From positions 2,666,001 through 2,730,000 of the forward strand of contig NZ_CP084222.1 in NCBI RefSeq assembly GCF_020268605.1: DNA of 64,000 nucleotides, in the 5' to 3' direction. The DNA comes from Arsenophonus apicola (GTDB taxonomy: Bacteria > Pseudomonadota > Gammaproteobacteria > Enterobacterales > Enterobacteriaceae). Below are positions 9,617 through 19,196 of the stretch, piece by piece (the first letter of the stretch is position 1; every line of letters begins with the position of its first letter). The notes beneath the pieces were generated by a model. That model was not told the origin of the DNA and searched no databases. It saw only the letters and a list, made by a program, of their open reading frames with translations. Position numbers and translations under genes: made by a program.

Positions 9617-9945
9617 GTTACACCAATACACCGCACTCTGGTGCTAGCCACGGCAGTATGAAGACCTATCTAATTGGCTTTATACTCTCGATAATTTTAA
9701 CGGTTGTCCCGTTTTGGATGGTAATGAATAGTCCTGCATCTCATGACACTATCCTGTGGATCGTTATTGGTGCGGCAATTGCCCAGATCCTGGTACATCT
9801 TGTCTGTTTCTTACATATGAATACCTTTTCAGATGACCGTTGGAATCTTGTTGCCTTCCTGTTCACGATGCTAATCATTGGCATTGTTGTTATTGGCTCT
9901 CTGTGGATAATGTATAACCTGAACATCAATATGATGCTCGACTAA
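9613..9945 (+). CDS. cyoD: Cytochrome bo3 ubiquinol oxidase subunit IV
   Basis: A 110-residue protein (109 in E. coli) with three membrane helices and the conserved AQILVHLVCFLHM segment. The ATG at 9613 forms an ATGA overlap with the cyoC stop. A longer reading from 9532 would overlap cyoC by 85 nt and lacks family support. Subunit IV assists assembly of the CuB site in subunit I. Confidence 0.95.
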   Translation: MSYTNTPHSGASHGSMKTYLIGFILSIILTVVPFWMVMNSPASHDTILWIVIGAAIAQILVHLVCFLHMNTFSDDRWNLVAFLFTMLIIGIVVIGSLWIMYNLNINMMLD

Positions 9946-9951
9946 AGAGTT

Positions 9952-10845
9952 GTGGATCTGATGAAGCAATATCTACAAGTGACCAAACCAGGTATTATTT
10001 TCGGTAATCTAATTTCTGTTATTGGCGGTTTTCTGCTCGCGGCTAAAGGGATAATTGATTACCCGCTATTTATGACTACATTACTCGGCGTATCTCTAGT
10101 CGTCGCTTCTGGTTGTGTTTTTAACAACTATATCGACCGAGATATCGACCGAATGATGGAGAGAACCAAAAATCGACCTTTAGTTAAAGGACTTATTGAT
10201 CCGAAATTTTGCCTAATTTATGCCAGCATACTGGGTATTGCTGGCATAGCTTTGCTCTATATTGCCACCAATGCCTTAGCGGCTCTGCTTGCCGTTATCG
10301 GCTTTGTTATTTATGTCGGTATTTATAGCCTCTATATGAAACGTAAATCGGTTTATGGCACCCTAGTAGGCAGTTTATCCGGCGCTGCACCGCCAGTTAT
10401 TGGTTACTGCGCTGTTTCTGATCAATTTGATATGGGAGCATTGATTCTGCTATTGATTTTTAGTTTATGGCAAATGCCACACTCTTATGCGATTGCTATT
10501 TTTCGTTTCAAAGATTATCAAACTGCCAATATTCCGGTGCTACCAGTGATTAAAGGAATTTCCGTCGCCAAAACTCATATCTTTTTATATATCCTGGCTT
10601 TTATGGTAGCCACGATTATGCTCGCCATTAGCGGCTATGCCGGCTACAAATATCTTATTGTTGCTGCTGCGGTGAGTTTATGGTGGCTTGGTATGGCAGT
10701 TTCTGGTTTTAAAAATCAGAATGATGATCATCTTTGGGCACGAAAATTGTTTATTTTCTCTATCGTGGCAATTACTTCTCTCAGCGTCATGATGTCTATT
10801 GATCCAACTGTTACCGCTAAACAGTCTTTTGTCTATCTCAAATAA
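9952..10845 (+). CDS. cyoE: Protoheme IX farnesyltransferase (heme O synthase)
   Basis: A UbiA-family membrane prenyltransferase that converts heme B to heme O with farnesyl diphosphate for the bo3 oxidase. The first Asp motif NNYIDRDIDR and the loop YTLYMKR-like SLYMKRKSVYGT are conserved. The GTG at 9952 gives 297 residues, but an ATG at 9961 (MKQYLQ, 294 residues) has a better distance to the upstream AAGAG and may be the real start. Last gene of the cyo operon, 6 nt after cyoD. Confidence 0.95.
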   Translation: MDLMKQYLQVTKPGIIFGNLISVIGGFLLAAKGIIDYPLFMTTLLGVSLVVASGCVFNNYIDRDIDRMMERTKNRPLVKGLIDPKFCLIYASILGIAGIALLYIATNALAALLAVIGFVIYVGIYSLYMKRKSVYGTLVGSLSGAAPPVIGYCAVSDQFDMGALILLLIFSLWQMPHSYAIAIFRFKDYQTANIPVLPVIKGISVAKTHIFLYILAFMVATIMLAISGYAGYKYLIVAAAVSLWWLGMAVSGFKNQNDDHLWARKLFIFSIVAITSLSVMMSIDPTVTAKQSFVYLK

Positions 10846-10859
10846 TAAGTTACCTTAAA

Positions 10860-10881
10860 TAGTGGCAGCTAATTGCCACTA
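10860..10881 (+). terminator. Hairpin after cyoE
   Basis: An 8-bp perfect stem (TAGTGGCA / TGCCACTA) with a 6-nt loop lies 15 nt after the cyoE stop. The following T tract is weak, so termination may be partial. Confidence 0.45.
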
Positions 10882-11022
10882 CTTGAATGATTAAAATAGC
10901 TAAAATGCGAACCAATTCCCTACTTTTTTATTCATAGCTTGCTAATGCCTCCGCAACAAATATATTAACTAATCGATTAAACCATTTTACAATGTCTACT
11001 GTTAAAGTTTCAGAGATCAACC

Positions 11023-12387
11023 ATGAATAACAGTATAATGACACCAAGAGAATTAAAGGCAATCTGGGGGTTAGGAGCAGTATTCACATTACGTATGCTA
11101 GGCATGTTTATGGTATTACCCATACTAACAAGCTACGGACTTGAACTAAAAGATGCTAACGAATTATTACTTGGTCTGGCTATTGGCATTTATGGTATAA
11201 GTCAGGCAATCTGCCAAATCCCTTTTGGTCTAATGTCCGACCGATTTGGTCGTAAGCAATTAATTATCGCCGGCTTGCTTATTTTTATTGCTGGTAGTGT
11301 GATCGCAGCCATTACAGATTCCATCTGGGGTATTATTATTGGCCGTGCTTTACAAGGCGCAGGCGCCATTTCTGCTGCCATTATGGCATTACTTTCCGAT
11401 CTGACTAGCGAGCAAAATAGAACCAAAGCGATGGCTTTTATGGGAATAAGCTTTGGTATCACTTTTGCTATTGCGATTGTTCTTGGCCCGATTATTACTC
11501 ATGCTATCGGTCTCCATGGTCTGTTTTGGGGAATAAGCTTACTTGCTTTGGGTGGAATATTGATAACTCGTTTCGTTATACCTGACTGTCAATACCATAT
11601 GGTTAATCGTGAAACACATTTTATAAAAAATAGTGTCCAAAGAGTCATTAATAATCGCCAACTCCTTAAACTTAATTTTGGTATATTTTGTTTACATACC
11701 CTGCTGATGGCAAATTTTGTTGCTTTACCGTTAGTGCTTATCGATTCAGGCCTACCAACTAACCAACATTGGAAAATATATTTAATCACTTTACTTATTG
11801 CTTTTATCACGGTTCTACCTTTTGTTATCTATGCTGAAAAGCAACAGCGAATGAAACAAGTTTTCCTATTATGTATTAGCATCTTATTTATATCTGAATT
11901 AACGTTTTGTTTTTCTAATCAACAGGTTTGGTTAATCGTGCTTGGTCTGCAACTGTTTTTTATTGCATTTAATGTTATGGAGGCATTATTACCTTCACTT
12001 ATTAGTAAAGAAGCGCCTGCCGGATATAAAGGAACCGCGATGGGGCTCTATTCAACCAGTCAGTTTCTCGGCGTTGCGTTAGGCGGGATTTTAGGCGGAT
12101 GGCTTTTTCAATTAAATGGCGCTTCCTTAGTTTTTATGGCCGGCTTAATACTTTGTGCATGCTGGTTTTTTATTAGCTTAAATATGCATCAACCTGCTTA
12201 TATCAGTAGTATTCGCTTAATTTTACCCCAAAAAATCAAAGATTTTAATTTACTACACACTCAATTAATCAATGAACCGGGTGTGCATGAAGTAATGCTC
12301 GATCTTAAAGCGCTTAGCGCCTACATTAAAATAGATAAAAAAATGATTAGTCGGATGCAGTTGGAAACTATCATTAATAACCAATAG
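11023..12387 (+). CDS. yajR: YajR-type MFS transporter with C-terminal ferredoxin-like domain
   Basis: The 454-residue length equals that of E. coli YajR. Twelve membrane helices are expected; the MFS motif A region LMSDRFGRKQLI and the motif ISKEAPAGYKGTAMG are conserved. The C-terminal part (from about residue 390) matches the YAM domain that YajR carries after its last helix. It is a putative proton-driven efflux transporter with unknown substrate. It follows cyoE as in E. coli and is tail-to-tail with yajQ. Confidence 0.94.
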   Translation: MNNSIMTPRELKAIWGLGAVFTLRMLGMFMVLPILTSYGLELKDANELLLGLAIGIYGISQAICQIPFGLMSDRFGRKQLIIAGLLIFIAGSVIAAITDSIWGIIIGRALQGAGAISAAIMALLSDLTSEQNRTKAMAFMGISFGITFAIAIVLGPIITHAIGLHGLFWGISLLALGGILITRFVIPDCQYHMVNRETHFIKNSVQRVINNRQLLKLNFGIFCLHTLLMANFVALPLVLIDSGLPTNQHWKIYLITLLIAFITVLPFVIYAEKQQRMKQVFLLCISILFISELTFCFSNQQVWLIVLGLQLFFIAFNVMEALLPSLISKEAPAGYKGTAMGLYSTSQFLGVALGGILGGWLFQLNGASLVFMAGLILCACWFFISLNMHQPAYISSIRLILPQKIKDFNLLHTQLINEPGVHEVMLDLKALSAYIKIDKKMISRMQLETIINNQ

Positions 12388-12394
12388 CATACTA

Positions 12395-12417
12395 CCTGCT
12401 GTAAGATATACAGCAGG
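12395..12417. terminator. Hairpin between convergent yajR and yajQ
   Basis: A 9-bp perfect stem (CCTGCTGTA / TACAGCAGG) with a 5-nt loop fills the 40-nt gap between two convergent genes. It likely serves both, although neither side has a long T tract. Confidence 0.55.
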
Positions 12418-12427
12418 AATGATAAAT

Positions 12428-12919
12428 TTAGTCACGAAAATTAGTAAATTGAAAGGGTTGACCAAGTTCTGCCTCTCGCACTAATGTGATCACAGATTGT
12501 AAATCATTTCGTGACTTACCGGTTACTCGCACTTGTTCCCCCTGAATTTGCGCTTGAACTTTCAATTTACTCTCTTTAATTAGTTTAGTGATCTTTTTTG
12601 CCATGACCGAATCAATACCTTGTAATAATGAAGCCTCAAGGCTATAGGTTTTCCCACTATGAACAATATCGTCAGATATATTTGAAACAGCACCATCTAT
12701 TCCACGTTTAGCTAATTTCTCGCGTAAAATATCTACTAATTGATTTACTTGAAAGTCGGACACACTCGTCACTTTAATGGATTCATTCTTTTCATTTAAT
12801 TCAAAACTGGCTTCAACATTGCGAAAATCCCAACGACTAGCTAATTCACGTTGCGCATTTTCAACAGCATTACAGACTTCATGCATGTCAATTTCAGAAA
12901 CTATATCAAATGATGGCAT
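12428..12919 (-). CDS. yajQ: YajQ family nucleotide-binding protein
   Basis: A 163-residue protein with the family hallmark start MPSFDIVSEID and the conserved ASRWDFRN segment. YajQ proteins bind nucleotides; a Xanthomonas homologue binds cyclic di-GMP. The role in Enterobacterales is unclear. An AGG-rich ribosome-binding site precedes the ATG. It is divergent from yajL. Confidence 0.94.
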   Translation of the reverse strand: MPSFDIVSEIDMHEVCNAVENAQRELASRWDFRNVEASFELNEKNESIKVTSVSDFQVNQLVDILREKLAKRGIDGAVSNISDDIVHSGKTYSLEASLLQGIDSVMAKKITKLIKESKLKVQAQIQGEQVRVTGKSRNDLQSVITLVREAELGQPFQFTNFRD

Positions 12920-13138
12920 ATTTCATGACCTCCTAATTACTCATAAAATAGCATAATACTACTTTTTATTATCAGCAAAAGCTCTATACTTGAAGTTAAA
13001 TAACTTATCAAAAAGCATAGTTGATTCAGTCAGATGGAAAACAATCGCGATCTTTGGTGATGACACTGTTGGCAAGTTATGGCTGACAACATGATAAGTA
13101 CGATTATTTATCCATTAATTAGACAGAGAGAAACTGAA

Positions 13139-13729
13139 ATGTCACCAACCGTTCTCGTTTGCCTGACGCACGGTAGCGAAGAAATCGAAGCTGTAACAGC
13201 AATTGATCTATTAACTAGAGCCGAGATCTCAGTAACAACCGCTAGTAGCGCAGATAATGGCGAATTGGTATTAACTTGCTCAAGAGGAGTAAAAATTGTT
13301 GCCGACACTCAGTTAGTCAAGATTATTGAACAAGATTTTGATGCCATCGTATTACCTGGTGGATTAAAAGGAGCAGAAGCGTTTCGTGATAATCCGCTGA
13401 TCATTGAAAAAATTCGCCAGTCCCATCATCAGGGTAAAATCATTGCCGCTATTTGTGCCGTACCTGCCATCGTATTAGAACACCATAATTTATTTCCCAT
13501 TGGCAATATGACAGGTTATCCTGCTTTACAAAGTAAAATTGCCAGCCATAAACGCGTTGATTCTCGTGTCTACTATGATGAACGGGTAAAACTACTTACT
13601 AGTCAAGGGCCTGCCACAGCTATTGATTTTTCACTTAAACTTATCGAACTACTGGTTGGCAAAAAACAGGCAGCGGAAGTTGCTGCACAACTTGTCCTGC
13701 CACCTGGTATTTACAATTATGCTAATTAA
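13139..13729 (+). CDS. yajL: DJ-1/PfpI superfamily protein YajL, protein deglycase or chaperone
   Basis: A DJ-1 family protein proposed to act in oxidative or glycation stress; the deglycase activity is debated. The nucleophile elbow Cys is visible in IAAICAVPA, with the glutamate in SEEIEA. I start at the ATG at 13139, preceded by GAGAG, because this gives 196 residues, the E. coli length; the upstream ATG at 13079 adds 20 residues that do not belong to the family. It is convergent with thiI. Confidence 0.93.
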   Translation: MSPTVLVCLTHGSEEIEAVTAIDLLTRAEISVTTASSADNGELVLTCSRGVKIVADTQLVKIIEQDFDAIVLPGGLKGAEAFRDNPLIIEKIRQSHHQGKIIAAICAVPAIVLEHHNLFPIGNMTGYPALQSKIASHKRVDSRVYYDERVKLLTSQGPATAIDFSLKLIELLVGKKQAAEVAAQLVLPPGIYNYAN

Positions 13730-13811
13730 CGGCGATATAGTGACAAGTTGGCCATGTTAACTTGCAACTAGCCAGCCTATGCCTAGGACGCAAAAAGTTA
13801 AGCCGTTAGCA

Positions 13812-15260
13812 TTAAGGTCGATACACTTTTACATTTTTAAAACCCTGTTCATGTAAATAAAGTGCTTGTAAGCGACTCATAACTCCACGCTCGCAATAGA
13901 GTAAATAAGGTTTTTGCGGTGGTAACTCACCAAATTGGCTATTGAGCTTATAAAATGGCAGTAGCTTGATGTTAACACCTGCCAGCTTGAGTGGGCGAGC
14001 TTCCTGTTCATCCGGGGAACGAATATCCAAAATAATATCATCAACAGAAAATGTACTAACTACTTCTACTGCTGGCGTTTCCTCTTGACTGTCATTCATT
14101 ATCTGACGAATATCAATATTTTGTGCTGTACTAATAACATGATCAAGCAGCGTAAAATCAAAATTTGCTTCCTGCGCTTCAATTTTCGCTTTTACTGCTT
14201 TCACCGTTGGCTTTTTCGAGATCACACCACAATATTCGGGCATAGTATGCGCAAATTCTGCCGTCCCTATCTCACGAGCTAGGTTAATAATATGTTCTTT
14301 ATCATGTGAAATTAATGGCCGTAAAATCAAGGTATCTGTAACATTATCAATTAAACGTAGATTGGTTAATGTCTGACTAGAAACTTGTCCTAACGCTTCA
14401 CCGGTTACTAACGCTTGAACCCCATAACGTTCTGCTATTATCGATGCGGTACGCATCATCATCCTTTTTAGGACTACTCCCATCTGGCCGTCATCAATCT
14501 TTGTAAGAATTTCGCTTACAATTGGCGCAAAATCTATCGCCACAAAACGCACTTTATGTGAACGACCAAAACGATGCCAAAGATGGTAAGCAACCTGTTT
14601 GACACCAATCTCGTGGCTGGCGCCACCTAGATTAAAAAAGCAGTAATGAACTCGGCAGCCACGTCGCATTAGCATGTAGCTAGACACCCCAGAATCAAAG
14701 CCACCAGATATCAGCGATAAAACATCTTCTTGTGTACCGATAGGAAAACCACCAATTCCTTGAATTCGGGATTTAACCAGCATGACTTTATCGTTTTCAA
14801 TTTCAAGATTCACGGTGATATCAGGCTGATTGAGTTTCACCTTAGCCGACGAAATATGTTGATTTAATCCGCCACCAACGTAACGTTCTACTTCAATTGA
14901 ACTAAAATCGTGCTTACCGCGACGCTTAACGCGCACACAAAAGGTATTATTGGTTAGCGATTCAGCATAAGTGGCATAAGCCAACTCAAAAATATGGTGG
15001 AGATCACGGAATTGATATTCTTCAACTAACAGAATATGATGGATGCCAGGAATTCTTGTTAAGGCATCACAAATTTCATCATAATATGTGTTTTTTTTAG
15101 CGCGAACTACGATGTTATCCCAATGGCGAGTAACGGTAATTTCCGCATCTAATACCTTTAATATATTAAGAATATTGCTAGCCAAGATCTTAATAAAGCG
15201 CAACCGCACAGACTGGCTTTTGATGGTAATTTCAGGAAATAGTTTAATAATAAACTTCAT
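13812..15260 (-). CDS. thiI: tRNA 4-thiouridine synthase / thiamine sulfur carrier
   Basis: ThiI makes 4-thiouridine at tRNA position 8 and passes sulfur into thiazole synthesis. All domains are present over 482 residues, the E. coli length: N-terminal ferredoxin-like and THUMP domains, the PP-loop SGGFDSG (about 184-190), the disulfide cysteine in EYCGVISKKPT and the rhodanese active cysteine in LYCERGVMS. The C-terminal rhodanese domain is not universal in ThiI but is typical of enterics. It is divergent from xseB. Confidence 0.96.
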   Translation of the reverse strand: MKFIIKLFPEITIKSQSVRLRFIKILASNILNILKVLDAEITVTRHWDNIVVRAKKNTYYDEICDALTRIPGIHHILLVEEYQFRDLHHIFELAYATYAESLTNNTFCVRVKRRGKHDFSSIEVERYVGGGLNQHISSAKVKLNQPDITVNLEIENDKVMLVKSRIQGIGGFPIGTQEDVLSLISGGFDSGVSSYMLMRRGCRVHYCFFNLGGASHEIGVKQVAYHLWHRFGRSHKVRFVAIDFAPIVSEILTKIDDGQMGVVLKRMMMRTASIIAERYGVQALVTGEALGQVSSQTLTNLRLIDNVTDTLILRPLISHDKEHIINLAREIGTAEFAHTMPEYCGVISKKPTVKAVKAKIEAQEANFDFTLLDHVISTAQNIDIRQIMNDSQEETPAVEVVSTFSVDDIILDIRSPDEQEARPLKLAGVNIKLLPFYKLNSQFGELPPQKPYLLYCERGVMSRLQALYLHEQGFKNVKVYRP

Positions 15261-15471
15261 AATTTTGTATAAAAGTCGGTTTTTATTTTTGCGAATAAAC
15301 GCATATTATGCATATTTATTAGCAGGGCGTTTAATTTTAAGGCGGGAAGTATATCACTATATTGTGCTTTAGCGCTAAAAATCACAAAAAGAATAAATTG
15401 CATGCATAAATATAGTAAAATAAATCGCCTTATGCGCATATTCATCTGATATCAAGGCAAGTAAAACGATT

Positions 15472-15726
15472 ATGGCTAAAAAGAAAATATCTGATAGACA
15501 AGATCCGCTATCTTTTGAAACTTCACTTACCGCGTTAGAGCAGATTGTCTCGCGCTTAGAGTCAGGCGAACTTCCGCTAGAAAAAGCATTAAGTGAATTT
15601 GAACAGGGGATCCAATTAGCCAGGCAAGGCCAGAAAGCGTTGCAACAGGCAGAACAGCGGGTTCAAATTTTGTTACAAGACGATGACAATGCACCATTAG
15701 ATAACTTTACGCCGGAAGATAAATAA
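15472..15726 (+). CDS. xseB: Exodeoxyribonuclease VII small subunit
   Basis: An 84-residue XseB with the family pattern SFETSLTALEQIVSRLESGELPLE and a helical hairpin. Together with XseA (not in this window) it degrades single-stranded DNA. It starts the xseB-ispA-dxs cluster; only 3 nt separate its stop from ispA. Confidence 0.95.
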   Translation: MAKKKISDRQDPLSFETSLTALEQIVSRLESGELPLEKALSEFEQGIQLARQGQKALQQAEQRVQILLQDDDNAPLDNFTPEDK

Positions 15727-15729
15727 ATC

Positions 15730-16650
15730 ATGCCTGAAATAGTGACACTTTCTTTTGCCGATCAACGTCAGTGGGTACATGATCGCGTCAATAAAACACT
15801 ACTAAACCAATTCCAGCGCTTTCGGTTTAATCAGAGTCAACTTGTTACGGCAATGGAATATGGCACATTGCTGGGTGGAAAACGACTAAGACCTTTTTTA
15901 GTTTACGCGATAGGTGATATGTTAAATGTTGCTGTGGAAAACCTGGATGTACTTGCTGCAGCTGTTGAATGTATTCATGCTTTTTCATTGATCCACGATG
16001 ATTTACCAGCAATGGATAATGATAATCTACGCCGTGGCCAGCCTACCTGCCATATTTCTTTCGGTGAAGCCCATGCAATTTTAGCGGGTGATGCCCTGCA
16101 AACACTTGCCTTTGACATCTTGTCTCGTTCTGCTATGCCTGATGTTAGTGATACTAATCGCCTTGCCATGATAGCTGAGCTGGCTACTGCTACTGGTGCA
16201 GCAGGCATGTGTGGTGGCCAAGCGCTTGATATGGAATCAGAAGGTCAACAGATTGATCTCGCAACACTGGAATCAATCCATCATCATAAAACAGGTGTTT
16301 TAATTCGTGCCGCCATCAGAATTAGTGCACTTGCAGCTGGCAACCAAGGCTACAACTTACTACCATTATTAGATAATTATGCCAATGCGATTGGACTGTT
16401 ATTTCAAGTCCATGATGATATTCTTGATGTTACTGGTGATACCGTCATTTTAGGTAAAAATCAGGGTTCTGATGAAAAACATAAAAAAAGTACCTATCCA
16501 TCATTAATCGGTCTTGAACAAGCACAAAAAAAAGCGAACAATCTATATGAACAAGCACTGGATACACTCTATATATTAGAACAACAGTATGGACTTAATA
16601 CGGAAACACTAAAAAACTTAACACATTTTATTATCAAACGAAAAAACTAA
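15730..16650 (+). CDS. ispA: Farnesyl diphosphate synthase
   Basis: Condenses IPP and DMAPP to geranyl and then farnesyl diphosphate. Both aspartate-rich motifs are present, DDLPAMD (first) and DDILD (second), together with GGKRLRP and the CGGQALDM segment. The 306 residues slightly exceed the E. coli enzyme (299). Farnesyl diphosphate is also the substrate of CyoE encoded in this window. Confidence 0.96.
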   Translation: MPEIVTLSFADQRQWVHDRVNKTLLNQFQRFRFNQSQLVTAMEYGTLLGGKRLRPFLVYAIGDMLNVAVENLDVLAAAVECIHAFSLIHDDLPAMDNDNLRRGQPTCHISFGEAHAILAGDALQTLAFDILSRSAMPDVSDTNRLAMIAELATATGAAGMCGGQALDMESEGQQIDLATLESIHHHKTGVLIRAAIRISALAAGNQGYNLLPLLDNYANAIGLLFQVHDDILDVTGDTVILGKNQGSDEKHKKSTYPSLIGLEQAQKKANNLYEQALDTLYILEQQYGLNTETLKNLTHFIIKRKN

Positions 16651-16765
16651 TTTCCTTGATACAAAAACAGAACATTTTACCGGTAATAAAATTCCAAATA
16701 ATCTTTTGGCGGCCTACTACAGCGTCATTAGTATAAACAAAAAAACAATTATTTAATGGGCAGAC

Positions 16766-18631
16766 ATGAGTATTGATATCGCTTCCTATCCAACTTTAGC
16801 ATTAATAGACACACCGGAAGAATTAAGACTTTTACCAAAAGAAAGTCTTATCAAATTATGTGAAGAGTTGCGACAATTTTTATTAAATAGTGTTAGTCGT
16901 TCCAGTGGGCATTTCGCTTCTGGACTAGGAGCCATTGAACTCACTGTCGCTTTACACTATGTATATAAAACCCCCTTTGATAATCTTATCTGGGATGTCG
17001 GCCACCAGGCATATCCACATAAGATATTAACTGGTCGCCGCGACCGTATTGGTACAATACGACAAAAAAATGGCTTACACCCTTTCCCCTGGCGAGCAGA
17101 AAGTGAATATGACATTCTTAGCGTTGGTCATTCCTCTACTTCCATCAGTGCGGGACTCGGCCTGGCGGTAGCGGCAGAATATGAAAATAAAGATCGCAAA
17201 ACGGTTTGTGTTATTGGTGATGGTGCCATTACAGCAGGTATGGCTTTTGAAGCAATGAATCATGCAGGTGATATTCACAAAGATATACTAGTGATCCTCA
17301 ATGACAATGAAATGTCAATTTCAGAAAACGTTGGTGCATTAAATAATCATTTGGCACAACTGTTATCTGGCAATCTATATACTTGCTTACGTGAGGGTGG
17401 AAAAAAGGTATTTTCTAATATCCCATCCATTAAGGAATTATTAAAGAAAACCGAAGAGCATCTTAAAGGAATGATGATCCCAAGTACTATGTTTGAAGAA
17501 TTGGGGTTTAACTACATTGGTCCAATTGATGGCCATGATGTACTTACATTAGTACAAACATTAAAAAATATGCGTGAGTTAAAAGGCCCGCAGTTTTTAC
17601 ATATCATGACTAAAAAAGGCAAGGGTTATGAACCGGCCGAAAAAGATCCTATCAGCTGGCATGCCGTGCCTAAATTTGATCCAGCAACGTTTAGCCTACC
17701 CAAAAACAGTAATAAGCAATTAACTTTTTCACAGGTTTTTGGCGATTGGTTATGCCAAGAAGCAACCGATGATCCTAAACTGATGGCAATTACGCCAGCC
17801 ATGCGAGAAGGATCGGGCATGGTTGAGTTTTCTAAAACCTATCCTAAACAATATTTTGATGTAGCAATTGCAGAACAACACGCTGTGACTTTTGCTGCTG
17901 GCCTTGCCATTGGAGGCTACAAGCCTGTCGTTGCCATTTATTCAACTTTTTTACAACGTGCGTATGATCAAGTGATCCATGATGTGGCCATTCAAAAGTT
18001 GCCTATTCTGTTTGCTATCGATCGAGCTGGAGTTGTGGGAGCCGATGGACAAACCCATCAAGGTGCTTTCGATTTATCATTCTTACGTTGCCTACCTGAT
18101 ATGATCATTATGTCACCTAGTGATGAAAACGAATGCCGTCAAATGTTACATACGGGTTATCACTACCAGGATGGCCCTGTGGCAGTTCGTTATCCAAGAG
18201 GAACGGGTTCTGGTGCCACTCTACAACCACTAGCAAAAATTCCAATTGGTAAAGGGCTAATTTGCCGCCAAGGAAAAAAAATTGCCATCCTCAACTTTGG
18301 AACATTGCTTGCTGAAGCTATAAAAGCAGCAGAATTACTGAATGCCACGGTGGTTGATATGCGGTTTGTAAAACCGTTAGACGAAACATTGCTACTGGAG
18401 ATAGCTCAAACTCATAAGCTATTGGTCACATTAGAAGAAAATGCAATTATGGGGGGAGCAGGTAGCGGCGTTAATGAATTTTTATTAAAAGCGCATCACA
18501 TTATGCCTATTATCAATCTCGGCTTACCAGATCACTATATTCCACAAGGAAGTCAAGCAGAAATTCTGGCTAAGCTTGGGCTTAATTCAGCTGGAATTGT
18601 TAAATCAATTAACAACTATTACGCCAAATAA
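16766..18631 (+). CDS. dxs: 1-deoxy-D-xylulose-5-phosphate synthase
   Basis: First enzyme of the MEP isoprenoid pathway: condenses pyruvate and glyceraldehyde 3-phosphate with thiamine diphosphate. The ThDP motif GDGAITAGMAFEAMNHAG...NDNEMSIS and the transketolase pyrimidine-domain segment AIAEQHAVTFAAG are intact, with 621 residues (620 in E. coli). It follows ispA after 115 nt without an evident terminator, so co-transcription is likely. Confidence 0.97.
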   Translation: MSIDIASYPTLALIDTPEELRLLPKESLIKLCEELRQFLLNSVSRSSGHFASGLGAIELTVALHYVYKTPFDNLIWDVGHQAYPHKILTGRRDRIGTIRQKNGLHPFPWRAESEYDILSVGHSSTSISAGLGLAVAAEYENKDRKTVCVIGDGAITAGMAFEAMNHAGDIHKDILVILNDNEMSISENVGALNNHLAQLLSGNLYTCLREGGKKVFSNIPSIKELLKKTEEHLKGMMIPSTMFEELGFNYIGPIDGHDVLTLVQTLKNMRELKGPQFLHIMTKKGKGYEPAEKDPISWHAVPKFDPATFSLPKNSNKQLTFSQVFGDWLCQEATDDPKLMAITPAMREGSGMVEFSKTYPKQYFDVAIAEQHAVTFAAGLAIGGYKPVVAIYSTFLQRAYDQVIHDVAIQKLPILFAIDRAGVVGADGQTHQGAFDLSFLRCLPDMIIMSPSDENECRQMLHTGYHYQDGPVAVRYPRGTGSGATLQPLAKIPIGKGLICRQGKKIAILNFGTLLAEAIKAAELLNATVVDMRFVKPLDETLLLEIAQTHKLLVTLEENAIMGGAGSGVNEFLLKAHHIMPIINLGLPDHYIPQGSQAEILAKLGLNSAGIVKSINNYYAK

Positions 18632-18655
18632 ATTAATGGATAGGTTGAAAAAATT

Positions 18656-18683
18656 AAAAGCAGCGGTTTAGCGATCGCTTTTG
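18656..18683. terminator. Possible shared terminator between dxs and pgpA
   Basis: AAAAGC (18656-18661) can pair with GCTTTT (18677-18682), with an imperfect inner stem, in the 64-nt gap between convergent dxs and pgpA. T-rich sequence follows on both strands. The stem is imperfect, so this is tentative. Confidence 0.4.
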
Positions 18684-18695
18684 ATTTTCAGTAAC

Positions 18696-19196
18696 TCACT
18701 GATATAAAAATGTAGGAAACCAGTGAACAAGAGCAGCTATGATCACAATAGCAAAAATGGCCGCAATGATATCATCTAACATGATACCTAATCCTCCGCC
18801 TACTTGCCGATCAAACCAACCAATAGGCCAAGGTTTTAACATGTCAAAAAAGCGGAAAAGCACAAATGCGATCAATACCCACTGCCAATTAACCAACGGT
18901 ATCGCCATAAGGGTCATCCACATGCCAATAAATTCATCCCAAACAATACTACCGTGGTCGTGAACTTGCATATCATCAGATGTTCGTTGACAAATAACAA
19001 TGCCAACAGCAAAACCAAATAAAATAATTAACCAACATAACCAAACCGGTAACAGCCAATACATAAGTAGCCAGAACGGAATAGCCGCTAAGGATCCCAT
19101 GGTTCCAGGGATGATAGGTGATAAACCACTACCGAATCCGGTTGCCAATAGATGCCAAGGATTTGACAGTTTTAAGCGTGATTTGGCATCAGTCAT
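18696..19196 (-). CDS. pgpA: Phosphatidylglycerophosphatase A
   Basis: Dephosphorylates phosphatidylglycerophosphate to phosphatidylglycerol at the inner membrane. The motifs PGTMGSLAAIPFW, HDHGSIVWDEFIGMW and the C-terminal DDIIAA are conserved. I start at 19196, where ATGACTGA overlaps the thiL stop and GAGGAAG lies 6 nt upstream (166 residues). An alternative start at 19223 would give 175 residues but a longer overlap. Confidence 0.93.
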   Translation of the reverse strand: MTDAKSRLKLSNPWHLLATGFGSGLSPIIPGTMGSLAAIPFWLLMYWLLPVWLCWLIILFGFAVGIVICQRTSDDMQVHDHGSIVWDEFIGMWMTLMAIPLVNWQWVLIAFVLFRFFDMLKPWPIGWFDRQVGGGLGIMLDDIIAAIFAIVIIAALVHWFPTFLYQ